Source: Nocardioides_C sp963700955
GTDB taxonomy: Bacteria > Actinomycetota > Actinomycetes > Propionibacteriales > Nocardioidaceae
Assembly (NCBI GenBank): GCA_963700955.1
Contig: CAVOZH010000003.1
Coordinates: forward strand, 164,610 to 228,609
Reading direction: 5' to 3'
DNA length: 64,000 nt
Under the pieces are notes generated by a model. That model searched no databases and was not told the DNA's origin. It saw nothing but the letters and a program-made list of their open reading frames with translations. The translations under genes and the position numbers were made by a program. The stretch's first letter is position 1; each line of letters begins with the position of its first letter. This document shows, one piece after another, positions 1 through 6,940 of this stretch.

Positions 1-792
1 GAGCCGAGGCCAGCGCCGGTCGGTGCGGACGTCCCTGCAGCACACCGTGGACCTGTCGCCCCACGCGGTCTGCGTCGGCCCCTCTCCGGCGACCATCTGG
101 GCGCCACTGACGCTCTGCGCCAGCTTCGACCCCGTTGCGACGACATCCGGGCGGCCAGGGTCGCCGATGTCGATACCGACCGCGACGGGACGGGAGAACG
201 CCCGCTGGCAGGCCTCCGCCATCCGGGTCAGGACCTCGAGGGGCTCCGATGTGTCCAAAGGCAGCTGGGTCAGCTCCACCAGGGCGCGTGCCAGGTGCCC
301 GCCGGGAGTGGCCTCGGTCGCATCCGGCTCGAGAACCGGACCGTCCAACAGCGCCCACGTGACCTCGCGGGCTCCACCGGCGGGGGCGTCACGCACGGTC
401 GCGGCGAGGTGGACGCTTACTGGCTCACCCTGGCGTGGGCAGAGTGTCGCCGCGGACCTGAAGTCCCGGTTCGCCTGGACTGCCCTGGCCAGGAGGCGCC
501 GCAGCTCGTCGCGGTGCGTGGCTGCCACGAATGCAAGGAGCGACTCACGCAGCAGCCGGTCGACCCGCATGTGCAGGAGCGCCCCGGCGGACTCGTTCGC
601 CATCTGGATGAGTCCGTGTGCGTCGGTCACCACGACGGGCGCGGGGAGCGCGGCGACCAGCCGCTCATGGCTCCAGCGCTCGCCGTGCCGGTTCCGGAGG
701 ACGACACCGTCGAACTCGTCCCCTGTGCCGTCGTCTCCGCTGTGGAACTGCTCAATCCGTGCTCTCTGGGCGTCGAGCTCGCCGCCGAACAT
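1..792 (-). CDS. PAS-GAF sensor protein, 3' end beyond the left edge
   Basis: The frame is open without a stop from an ATG at 792 to the window edge, giving 264 residues. Residues about 38-135 look like a PAS domain (LVAALPAPVVVTDAHGLI, then ANESAGALL). From about residue 165 a GAF-type domain begins (LTQLPLDTSEPLEVLTRMAE), and near the edge there is the DVRTDRRWPRL stretch common in actinobacterial GAF proteins that end in an RNA-binding ANTAR domain. That C-terminus would lie outside the window, so an ANTAR output is inference only. The start was chosen because GGAGG stands five bases before it; in-frame ATG 819 and GTG 813 are alternatives. Ligand and partner are unknown. Confidence 0.75.
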   Translation of the reverse strand, partial: MFGGELDAQRARIEQFHSGDDGTGDEFDGVVLRNRHGERWSHERLVAALPAPVVVTDAHGLIQMANESAGALLHMRVDRLLRESLLAFVAATHRDELRRLLARAVQANRDFRSAATLCPRQGEPVSVHLAATVRDAPAGGAREVTWALLDGPVLEPDATEATPGGHLARALVELTQLPLDTSEPLEVLTRMAEACQRAFSRPVAVGIDIGDPGRPDVVATGSKLAQSVSGAQMVAGEGPTQTAWGDRSTVCCRDVRTDRRWPRL

Positions 793-944
793 GCTCCCCT
801 CCGGGCTACTCACTGACATCCCAGGCCCCCCGCCGGATGCTCTCGGTCAAGTCTGTGTGACGAGATTTCCCGCAACAGCGGACTGCGAAACCGCCCCGGC
901 GCCGCTGACGACTCGAAGGGGTAGGCCGGTGAGGTCGAGGTGGG

Positions 945-1553
945 TCAGGCGGGGAACCGCTCCCACAGGTCGGTCCAGCGGACGCCGAGCTCGGCGAACA
1001 TCTCGCGGAGCAGGGGAAGGCCGATGCCGACCACGGTGTGCGGGTCGCCCTCGATCCCGCGCACGAAGGCGCCACCCAGACCATCGAGCGTGAAGGCCCC
1101 GGCGACCTTCAACGGCTCTCCCGTGGCCAGGTAGGCGTCGATCTCCTCGTCGGAGGGGTCCGCGAAGTGGACGACCGTGTCAGCCGATCGGGCCACCACT
1201 CTGCCTGATCCGGTGTCGACCAGGCAGTGGCCGGTGTGCAGGACACCGGATCGGCCCCGCATCCGCTGCCACCGCGCCCGCGCCTCCCCGACGTCCGCCG
1301 GCTTCCCGTGGATCGCGCCGTCGAGCTCGAGGACCGAGTCACAACCGATGACCCAGGCGGGCTCGCCGGCGAGCGTCGCCGCCACCGCCTGCGCCTTCAG
1401 CCGGGCGAGCTCCAGCGCAAGGCGTGCCGGGTCGTCCACGCGGACCTGTGACTCGTCGACGCCGGAGACGACCACCTCGGGTGCGACTCCCGCGCTGCGC
1501 AGGGTCGCGAGCCGGGCAGGGGAGGCCGAGGCCAGGACCAGGCGGGCGTTCAC
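945..1553 (-). CDS. maf: Maf family nucleotide pyrophosphatase
   Basis: A 202-residue Maf protein, the usual length. Members hydrolyse non-canonical or canonical nucleoside triphosphates to the monophosphate in the cytosol and are linked to house-cleaning and division control. The N-terminal LVLASASPARLATLRSAG phosphate-binding signature, the later IGCDSVLELDG and GKP segment, and the C-terminal GIEGDPHTVVGIGLP motif are all present. The GTG start overlaps the stop of the DUF885 gene upstream as GTGA, so the two are probably translationally coupled. In mycobacteria maf sits next to accE5/accD5; here envelope genes separate them. Confidence 0.93.
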   Translation of the reverse strand: MNARLVLASASPARLATLRSAGVAPEVVVSGVDESQVRVDDPARLALELARLKAQAVAATLAGEPAWVIGCDSVLELDGAIHGKPADVGEARARWQRMRGRSGVLHTGHCLVDTGSGRVVARSADTVVHFADPSDEEIDAYLATGEPLKVAGAFTLDGLGGAFVRGIEGDPHTVVGIGLPLLREMFAELGVRWTDLWERFPA

Positions 1554-3253
1554 GAGATGCGCGCCAGCGCCGCCTGAAGCGGGTCGAGCCCCACCGAGCC
1601 GAGGTCGAGAGCTGCGCGGTGGAAGCTCTTGAGGTCGAAGCGGTCGCCGAGCCGGCTCTGCGCGTCGGCGCGTGCCTGCAGCCAGATCCGCTCGCCGACC
1701 TTGTACGACGGCGCCTGCCCCGGCCAGCCCAGGTAGCGGTTGACCTCGAAGACGATCACCGGGTCCTCCATCCGGCAGTGCTGCCGCATGAACTCCAGGC
1801 CGAGCTCAGGGGTCCAGCGCTCGCCGGGGTGGAAGCCGAACGGGTTGTCCTTCGGGATCTCCAGCTGCAGGTGCATGCCGATGTCGACGACGACCCGGGC
1901 CGCCCGCAACGCCTGGCCGTCGAGCATCCCGAGCCGGTCGCCCGGGTCGTCGAGGTACCCGAGCTCGTCCATCAGCCGCTCGGCGTACAGCGCCCAGCCC
2001 TCGCCGTGGCCGGACACCCAGCACATCAGCCGCTGCCAGCGGTTGAGCTTCTCGGTACGGTAGGCGGTCTGCCCGATCTGGAGGTGGTGCCCGGGGACGC
2101 CCTCGTGGAAGACCGTGGTCACCTCCCGCCAGGTCGAGAACGTGTCGATCCCCTCGGGGACTGCCCACCACATCCGGCCGGGCCTGGTGAAGTCCTCGCT
2201 CGGCCCGGTGTAGTAGATGCCGCCGTCGTTCGTGGGCGCGATGCAGCACTCGATCCGGCGTACCGGCTCAGGGATGTCGAAGTGGACGTCGGCGAGGTTG
2301 GTGGTGGTGCGGTCGGCGAGCTGCTGCATCCAGTCGCGGAAGGCCTCCTTGCCGACGACCGTCCGGTCCGGGTCGGCGTCGAGGGCCGCGATGGCGTCGT
2401 CGAGGCTGCCGCCCGGCACGATCCGGTCGGCGACCCGACCCATCTCGGTCTCGATCCGGTGCAGCTCCTCCCAACCCCAGGCATAGGTCTCCTCCAGGTC
2501 GACCGTGGCGCCGAGGAAGTAGCGGGAGCCGAGTGCGTAGAGCTCACGCCCTGCGGCCTCCGTCTCGCGGCCTCGCGCAGCGAGGTCCTGGTCGAGGAAA
2601 CGACCGAAGTCGGAGAACGCGCCGGTCGCGTCACCGGCGTGCCGCTCGAGCGCCGATCGCAGAGCGCCGCCCACGTCCGCCTGGGCGACCAGGGTGGCGA
2701 AGAACCCTCCGTCCGGCCCGCCGGTCCAGGACCGGACCTGCTTCGCGATCTCCTGGATCTGACGGCGTGCCGCCGTGTGTCCCGCATCCGCCTCTCGGAG
2801 CAGGGTCTCCCGGTAGCCGTCGAGGGCCGAGGAGATGCCGGCGAGGCGGGCGTCGATCGCAGCCCACGCCTCCTCGCCATCGGTCGACATGAGGTCGAAG
2901 ACCATGCGGAGCTCGTGCAGTCCGCTGGCGATGACCGACAGCTCCGACTGGGGCACGTGCGCGTCGTACCTCTCCACCTCCAGCCCGAGCCGCTCGAGGA
3001 AGGCGTCCTTGGCGACTCGCTCCCGCTCGTCGACCGGCGTCGCCGCCTCCGCCGCGGCGAGCGCCTTCCGGGTCAGCTCGTCGCGGGCGGCGTAGCCGTC
3101 GGGGGAGAGGTCGGTGAGCTCGCTCTCGTGCCCGGCGACGCCCATCCCGGTGGCGGCCAGGGGGTCGAGCGCGCAGTAGTCCTCCACGTAGGCCTCTGCG
3201 ATAGCGTCGACCGGACGGGCGGTGCGGTCTGGGGCGGTGTTCGTGTCGGTCAC
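1550..3253 (-). CDS. DUF885 family protein, probable zinc metallopeptidase-like
   Basis: A 567-residue DUF885 protein. The HEGVPGHHLQIGQ motif at about residue 390 is the HExxxGHH-type metal site typical of this family, which is presumed to be hydrolytic but is poorly characterised. No signal peptide or membrane span is visible, so it should be cytosolic. The frame stays open far upstream into the neighbouring divergent gene; GTG 3253 was chosen because TAAGGT lies seven bases before it and there is no Shine-Dalgarno sequence, which suggests a leaderless message. It is first in an operon with maf, joined by a GTGA overlap. The substrate cannot be told from the sequence. Confidence 0.85.
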   Translation of the reverse strand: MTDTNTAPDRTARPVDAIAEAYVEDYCALDPLAATGMGVAGHESELTDLSPDGYAARDELTRKALAAAEAATPVDERERVAKDAFLERLGLEVERYDAHVPQSELSVIASGLHELRMVFDLMSTDGEEAWAAIDARLAGISSALDGYRETLLREADAGHTAARRQIQEIAKQVRSWTGGPDGGFFATLVAQADVGGALRSALERHAGDATGAFSDFGRFLDQDLAARGRETEAAGRELYALGSRYFLGATVDLEETYAWGWEELHRIETEMGRVADRIVPGGSLDDAIAALDADPDRTVVGKEAFRDWMQQLADRTTTNLADVHFDIPEPVRRIECCIAPTNDGGIYYTGPSEDFTRPGRMWWAVPEGIDTFSTWREVTTVFHEGVPGHHLQIGQTAYRTEKLNRWQRLMCWVSGHGEGWALYAERLMDELGYLDDPGDRLGMLDGQALRAARVVVDIGMHLQLEIPKDNPFGFHPGERWTPELGLEFMRQHCRMEDPVIVFEVNRYLGWPGQAPSYKVGERIWLQARADAQSRLGDRFDLKSFHRAALDLGSVGLDPLQAALARIS

Positions 3254-3260
3254 GCAGAGC

Positions 3261-3266
3261 ACCTTA
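3261..3266 (-). promoter_or_regulatory. -10 box for the DUF885-maf operon (leaderless)
   Basis: On the minus strand TAAGGT is followed by seven bases and then the GTG start at 3253. No clear -35 box is seen. Transcription would begin at or next to the start codon. Confidence 0.45.
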
Positions 3267-3298
3267 ATCGCCCCCAACGGTGCAGGAGAGATTTGCCG

Positions 3299-4564
3299 AT
3301 GATCGAACGACCGTGGCGACGGCTGCTCACGCTCGGCGTTCTGGTGGCGTCGTGCTGGCTGGCGTCGCGGGCTCTGGTCGTGTGGCTCCTCCTCGGTCCC
3401 CAGACCTGGGTGCGCGGCGACCTCGGCTACTTCGCCGCCAGCCTCGCCGCGTTGCCCCACGTCGGGCTGGCGGACACACTCGTCGAGTACCCGTTGCCGG
3501 GCGTCGTGGTGATCGCACTGCCGTGGCTGTTCGTCCACCTGGTCGGGGCACCCGGGTCGTACGACGAGACGGTGATCGCCTTCTCGATGGTTGCCGACGC
3601 CGTCTTCATGGTGCTGCTCGTGTGCTACGCCGGACGAACGCGTCGGGCGGCTCTCATCGTGTGGCTGCTCGCCGTACCGGCCCTCGGCGCCACGACGTAC
3701 GCGCGGTTCGACCTGGTCCCAGGCATCCTCGCCGGCGTGGCACTCCTCCTGCTGCACCGACATCCCCGAGTGGCTGCAGGGTCGGCTGCGCTGGCCACCG
3801 GCCTCAAGCTCTGGCCCGCACTGGTGCTCCCGGCGCTCGCGGCGCCCGCGTCGACCCGGCGCCTGGTGGTCCGTGTGGTGGCGGTGACCGGAGCCGTCCT
3901 CGCCACGGCCATCGTGGTGGTCGCCGGGTGGGGCCGCCTCGTCTCTCCGCTGACCTGGCAGGCAGAGCGGGGCCTGCAGATCGAGTCGGTCGCGGCGACG
4001 CCCGCGATGGTCGGCTGGGCGCTGTCACGCGCCGACTACACCGTCGCGTTCACCGAGCACCACGCCTACGAGGTCGCGGGGCCAGGTACGAAAGCGCTGC
4101 TCCAGGTCTCGGGGATCGCCTCGTTGCTGCTCGTGCCGCTGCTGCTCTGGCTGTGGGCGCTCGCACTGCGCCGAGGCCGTGACGTGACCATCGAGACGGT
4201 GGCATGGCTCGCGCTCACGGCCGTCGGGGCGTTCATGGTCACCAGCAAGGTGCTCAGCCCGCAGTACATGCTGTGGCTGCTCCCGTTGGCCGCAGCCGCG
4301 GTCGCCGTCGCGCAGTCCCGTGCGCTTCGCGCCTGGGCGGCGCTCCTGCTCGTGGCGACCGCGGCGACCCAGGTGGTGTTCCCGGTGCTCTACGGCCAGC
4401 TCACCCTGAGCGGCGACCATGCCTGGTGGGCGGTGCTCGCCCTTGCTGTGCGCAACCTGCTGCTGGTCGTCCTCGTCGTGTGGGCAGCGGTGCACGCCGT
4501 CCGGGGTGTATCTCAGTTGGAGGCGCGCGTCCGGGAGTCGTCGTCGACCGGTTCTCCGGGATAG
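3299..4564 (+). CDS. polytopic GT87-type (DUF2029-like) glycosyltransferase or membrane protein
   Basis: A 421-residue integral membrane protein with about ten hydrophobic segments. It resembles the GT-C glycosyltransferases of actinobacteria that use polyprenyl-phosphate sugars. The first periplasmic loop holds RGDLGYF and VEYPLPG, a placement where such enzymes carry acidic catalytic residues. The ATG at 3299 has AGGAG nine bases upstream, whereas the open frame continues meaninglessly far upstream against the DUF885 gene. Its last 52 bases overlap the convergent gtrA-like gene. With gtrA, GT2 and methyltransferase neighbours it probably glycosylates an envelope polymer or lipid; the exact donor and acceptor are unknown. 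Confidence 0.75.
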   Translation: MIERPWRRLLTLGVLVASCWLASRALVVWLLLGPQTWVRGDLGYFAASLAALPHVGLADTLVEYPLPGVVVIALPWLFVHLVGAPGSYDETVIAFSMVADAVFMVLLVCYAGRTRRAALIVWLLAVPALGATTYARFDLVPGILAGVALLLLHRHPRVAAGSAALATGLKLWPALVLPALAAPASTRRLVVRVVAVTGAVLATAIVVVAGWGRLVSPLTWQAERGLQIESVAATPAMVGWALSRADYTVAFTEHHAYEVAGPGTKALLQVSGIASLLLVPLLLWLWALALRRGRDVTIETVAWLALTAVGAFMVTSKVLSPQYMLWLLPLAAAAVAVAQSRALRAWAALLLVATAATQVVFPVLYGQLTLSGDHAWWAVLALAVRNLLLVVLVVWAAVHAVRGVSQLEARVRESSSTGSPG

Positions 4565-5001
4565 CCAGGAGCGGCATGCTGCCGGGCGAAAGAGAACCTG
4601 ACGTGAGCGACGTAGCTCAGGAGCACGGTGGTCAGGGTGCAGAGCGCTTGGGCAGGGAGTACCGGCATCCCGATCGCTGTCACGGCCAGCGCCAAGAGAG
4701 CCGCGTTGAGCGCCAGCGAGCTGAGATTGACCATCGTGTAGCGCACCAAGCCGCCCCAGAAATCGCCCCGGACCCGGAACACGAGCCTGCGGTGCAAGGT
4801 GTAGCCGCTCGTGACGGCAGGGATGTAGGAGAGGACGAGCAGGCCCAGGTAGGCCACTCGTTCACCGAGGAGCAGGTGAAGGACGGCGAACCAGGCGAAC
4901 CCGACGAGGGTGTTGACGCCCCCGACCAGGACGAAGGCAGCTCGTCTGTCGCGCACGAGTCGCAGCAGCGGGCCGGCGGCCTGCTCCGCGGTGGCGATCA
5001 C
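4513..5001 (-). CDS. GtrA family membrane protein
   Basis: A 162-residue protein with the four hydrophobic segments of GtrA proteins and the conserved N-terminal FVLVGGVNTLVGF stretch, followed by YTLHRRLVFR after the second span. GtrA proteins are thought to help move polyprenyl-linked sugars across the membrane for a partner transferase. The GT2 gene at 5819-6817 and the polytopic transferase at 3299-4564 are obvious partners. GTG 5001 was chosen because TATAGT ends seven bases before it; no ribosome-binding site is visible. The 3' end overlaps the convergent gene by 52 bases. A gtrA homologue also lies near purK in mycobacteria. Confidence 0.85.
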   Translation of the reverse strand: MIATAEQAAGPLLRLVRDRRAAFVLVGGVNTLVGFAWFAVLHLLLGERVAYLGLLVLSYIPAVTSGYTLHRRLVFRVRGDFWGGLVRYTMVNLSSLALNAALLALAVTAIGMPVLPAQALCTLTTVLLSYVAHVRFSFARQHAAPGYPGEPVDDDSRTRASN

Positions 5002-5008
5002 GCCGACG

Positions 5009-5014
5009 ACTATA
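5009..5014 (-). promoter_or_regulatory. -10 box of the gtrA-like gene (leaderless)
   Basis: TATAGT on the minus strand is followed by seven bases and the GTG at 5001. It lies back to back with the promoter of the methyltransferase gene in an 86-base divergent gap. Confidence 0.5.
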
Positions 5015-5053
5015 ACCGGGACATTTCTGACGACCTCGGCGTCGACACGGCGC

Positions 5054-5081
5054 TCGACCGCTGGGTCGCGGTGACTACACT
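5054..5081 (+). promoter_or_regulatory. sigma-A type promoter of the methyltransferase gene
   Basis: TCGACC at 5054-5059 and TACACT at 5076-5081 are separated by 16 bases. Six bases follow before the ATG at 5088, so the transcript should be leaderless. Confidence 0.55.
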
Positions 5082-5087
5082 CGCCGC

Positions 5088-5822
5088 ATGGCCGGGCAAC
5101 CCCACGGCGGTTCGCCGTCGATCGAGAATCCCGACTACTGGTGGTACGTGGCGCGGTCCACACTCCTTCGTTCCGCACTCGCCAGGTACGTCGACCGGCC
5201 GCGTAGGGCACTCGACGTGGGCAGCGCCGACGGTCCGAGCGTGGGCTGGCTCAAGGGGGACTGGACGACCGTCTCCCTCGACGTGGACCCGCGTGGCCTG
5301 AGTGAGGGCGGGGTGTGCGGGTCCGCGCTGGCCCTTCCATTCGCGGACCACACCTTCGACCTGGTCACAGCCTTCGACGTGATCGAGCACTGTGAGCCGG
5401 AGTCGGTGGTGATGGCGGAGCTCTCGAGAGTGCTGGAGCCGGGCGGCCGCATGCTCCTCTCGGTGCCGGCGTACCAGTGGGCCTGGAGCGACCATGACGT
5501 CGCAAACGGGCACCACCGTCGCTACACGAGGCCGCGGGCCGTCGCGGCAGCACAGGCAGCCGGGCTCAGGGTGGACCGGGCGACCTACGCGTTCTCGTCG
5601 GTGTTCCCGCTCTTCGCGGCGGAACGGATCGCGAGGCGCGCTCGCAACCTCGTCGGGCGACACCAGGCGAGAAGCCCCGTGGACGTGGTTGCCGTGCCTG
5701 AGGTCGCCCCGCGTGTCGAGCGCGCACTGCTGGCTCTGTCCAACGTGGACGAGAGGCTTCTGGCGCGCAGAGACATGCCGTTCGGCTCCTCGATCTTCCT
5801 GGCTGCCACCAAACCGGGCTAG
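5088..5822 (+). CDS. class I SAM-dependent methyltransferase
   Basis: A 244-residue cytosolic methyltransferase. Motif I is ALDVGSADGPS at about residue 41, the acidic end of strand 2 is SLDVDPRG, and FDLVTAFDVIEH with the following EPGGRMLLSVPAY are the later Methyltransf_11 motifs. HHRRYTRP near residue 140 is typical of methyltransferases in sugar and envelope clusters. The start is fixed by a TACACT box six bases upstream and by the lack of a Shine-Dalgarno site. It converges with the GT2 gene, sharing four bases at the stops. The acceptor is unknown; an envelope glycan or polyprenyl-linked intermediate is a context-based guess. Confidence 0.85.
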   Translation: MAGQPHGGSPSIENPDYWWYVARSTLLRSALARYVDRPRRALDVGSADGPSVGWLKGDWTTVSLDVDPRGLSEGGVCGSALALPFADHTFDLVTAFDVIEHCEPESVVMAELSRVLEPGGRMLLSVPAYQWAWSDHDVANGHHRRYTRPRAVAAAQAAGLRVDRATYAFSSVFPLFAAERIARRARNLVGRHQARSPVDVVAVPEVAPRVERALLALSNVDERLLARRDMPFGSSIFLAATKPG

Positions 5823-6817
5823 GCGCGGGAAGACCGCTCGAGGGCCTCGTCCAGGCTGTCGTAGCCGATGACGTACGTGGGTCTGTTCTGTTGAGCGGCG
5901 AAGATCCGGGCGACGTACTCTCCGAGGAGACCCGTACAGATGAGCTGGACGGAACCGAAGAACCCCACGACAGCCAGCGTCGAGGCCCAGCCTGGGACCC
6001 CAGATCCGGTGACCCAGCCGTAGAACGACCACAGGATCGCGAGAAGGCCCACCGAGCCACCGACCAGACCCGACCAGGTGGCGAGCCGCAGGGGGGCAGC
6101 CGAGAACGCGGTGATGGAGTCGAAGGTCAGCGCGACCATCTTGGACAGCGAGTACTTCGTCGTTCCCGCAACGCGGGCCTCGCGCACGAATGTGACCTCG
6201 GCGGCCGGGAAGGCGAGCCACGGGATCAGCAGGCGGTACACGCGGCCGTGCGGTGGCAGTCGTCGGATCACCTCGACCACCCGTCGGCTCACCAACCGGA
6301 AGTCGCCGGCGTCGTGGGGCATCTGGCGCCCCGCCACTCGTCGCATCACGCGGTAGTACAGGTTGGCGGTGCTCCGCTTGAAGCGGGTGTCGGAGGTGCG
6401 GTCGCGGCGTACCCCGTAGACGACGTCGACGCCCTGCCCGCGTGCGACGTCCAGCATCTCGACGATCGTCTCGGGGGGATCCTGCAGGTCTGCGTCGATG
6501 GTCACCACATACTGTCCGCGCGCGTGGTCGTACCCGGCGGACAACGCCGCCTGATGTCCGGAGTTCCGCAGCAGTCGCACGACGCGCAGCTGCTCCCACG
6601 AGTTCCGGAGCGCCAGCAGGATCGCGGCGGTGTCGTCCCTGCTGCCGTCGTCGATGCAGACGACCTCGTACTCGGTGCCGAGCCCATCGAGCACAGGTCG
6701 CAGCCGTGCCACGAGGTCGGCGAGCACCGCTTCCTCGTTGTGCATCGGGATGACCACGGACAGCCCGATGGCTTCGCTCCGCCCTTCCGGAGCATCGAAG
6801 CCGGGCAACTCACTCAC
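5819..6817 (-). CDS. family 2 glycosyltransferase, GtrB/dolichyl-phosphate transferase type
   Basis: A 332-residue membrane-anchored GT2 enzyme. The N-terminal VVIPMHNEEAVL opens the nucleotide-binding fold. VVCIDDGSRDDT and the metal-binding VVTIDADLQDPPE follow at about residues 55 and 100. Two hydrophobic spans near residues 230-290 match GtrB-like enzymes that load a sugar onto polyprenyl phosphate at the inner face of the membrane. This pairs naturally with the GtrA-like protein at 4513-5001. The GTG start has no good ribosome-binding site; TAGAAC six bases upstream is a possible but imperfect -10 box. It converges with the methyltransferase gene. Confidence 0.9.
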   Translation of the reverse strand: MSELPGFDAPEGRSEAIGLSVVIPMHNEEAVLADLVARLRPVLDGLGTEYEVVCIDDGSRDDTAAILLALRNSWEQLRVVRLLRNSGHQAALSAGYDHARGQYVVTIDADLQDPPETIVEMLDVARGQGVDVVYGVRRDRTSDTRFKRSTANLYYRVMRRVAGRQMPHDAGDFRLVSRRVVEVIRRLPPHGRVYRLLIPWLAFPAAEVTFVREARVAGTTKYSLSKMVALTFDSITAFSAAPLRLATWSGLVGGSVGLLAILWSFYGWVTGSGVPGWASTLAVVGFFGSVQLICTGLLGEYVARIFAAQQNRPTYVIGYDSLDEALERSSRA

Positions 6818-6820
6818 CCC

Positions 6821-6833
6821 GTGGTTCTACCAC
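6821..6833. promoter_or_regulatory. short inverted repeat in the divergent gap
   Basis: GTGGT-TCT-ACCAC is a perfect five-base inverted repeat a few bases upstream of the GT2 start, between two divergent genes. It could be an operator or chance. Confidence 0.25.
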
Positions 6834-6940
6834 ACGACGGCGCCCCTGCAGCGGCTCAACGGGGGTTCTCGGGGCAGTCGTTCACCGACACGTACACCTC
6901 GTGCCGGAGGATGTTTTCCGCGTCGTGCTAGACCGTTCCT

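Noticed and set aside
1424..3298. Long plus-strand open frame leading into the polytopic glycosyltransferase gene
   Set aside because: It is antisense to the DUF885 gene, which has clear family motifs, and its translation is Arg/Pro/Val-rich without motifs. A good ribosome-binding site and start lie at 3299.
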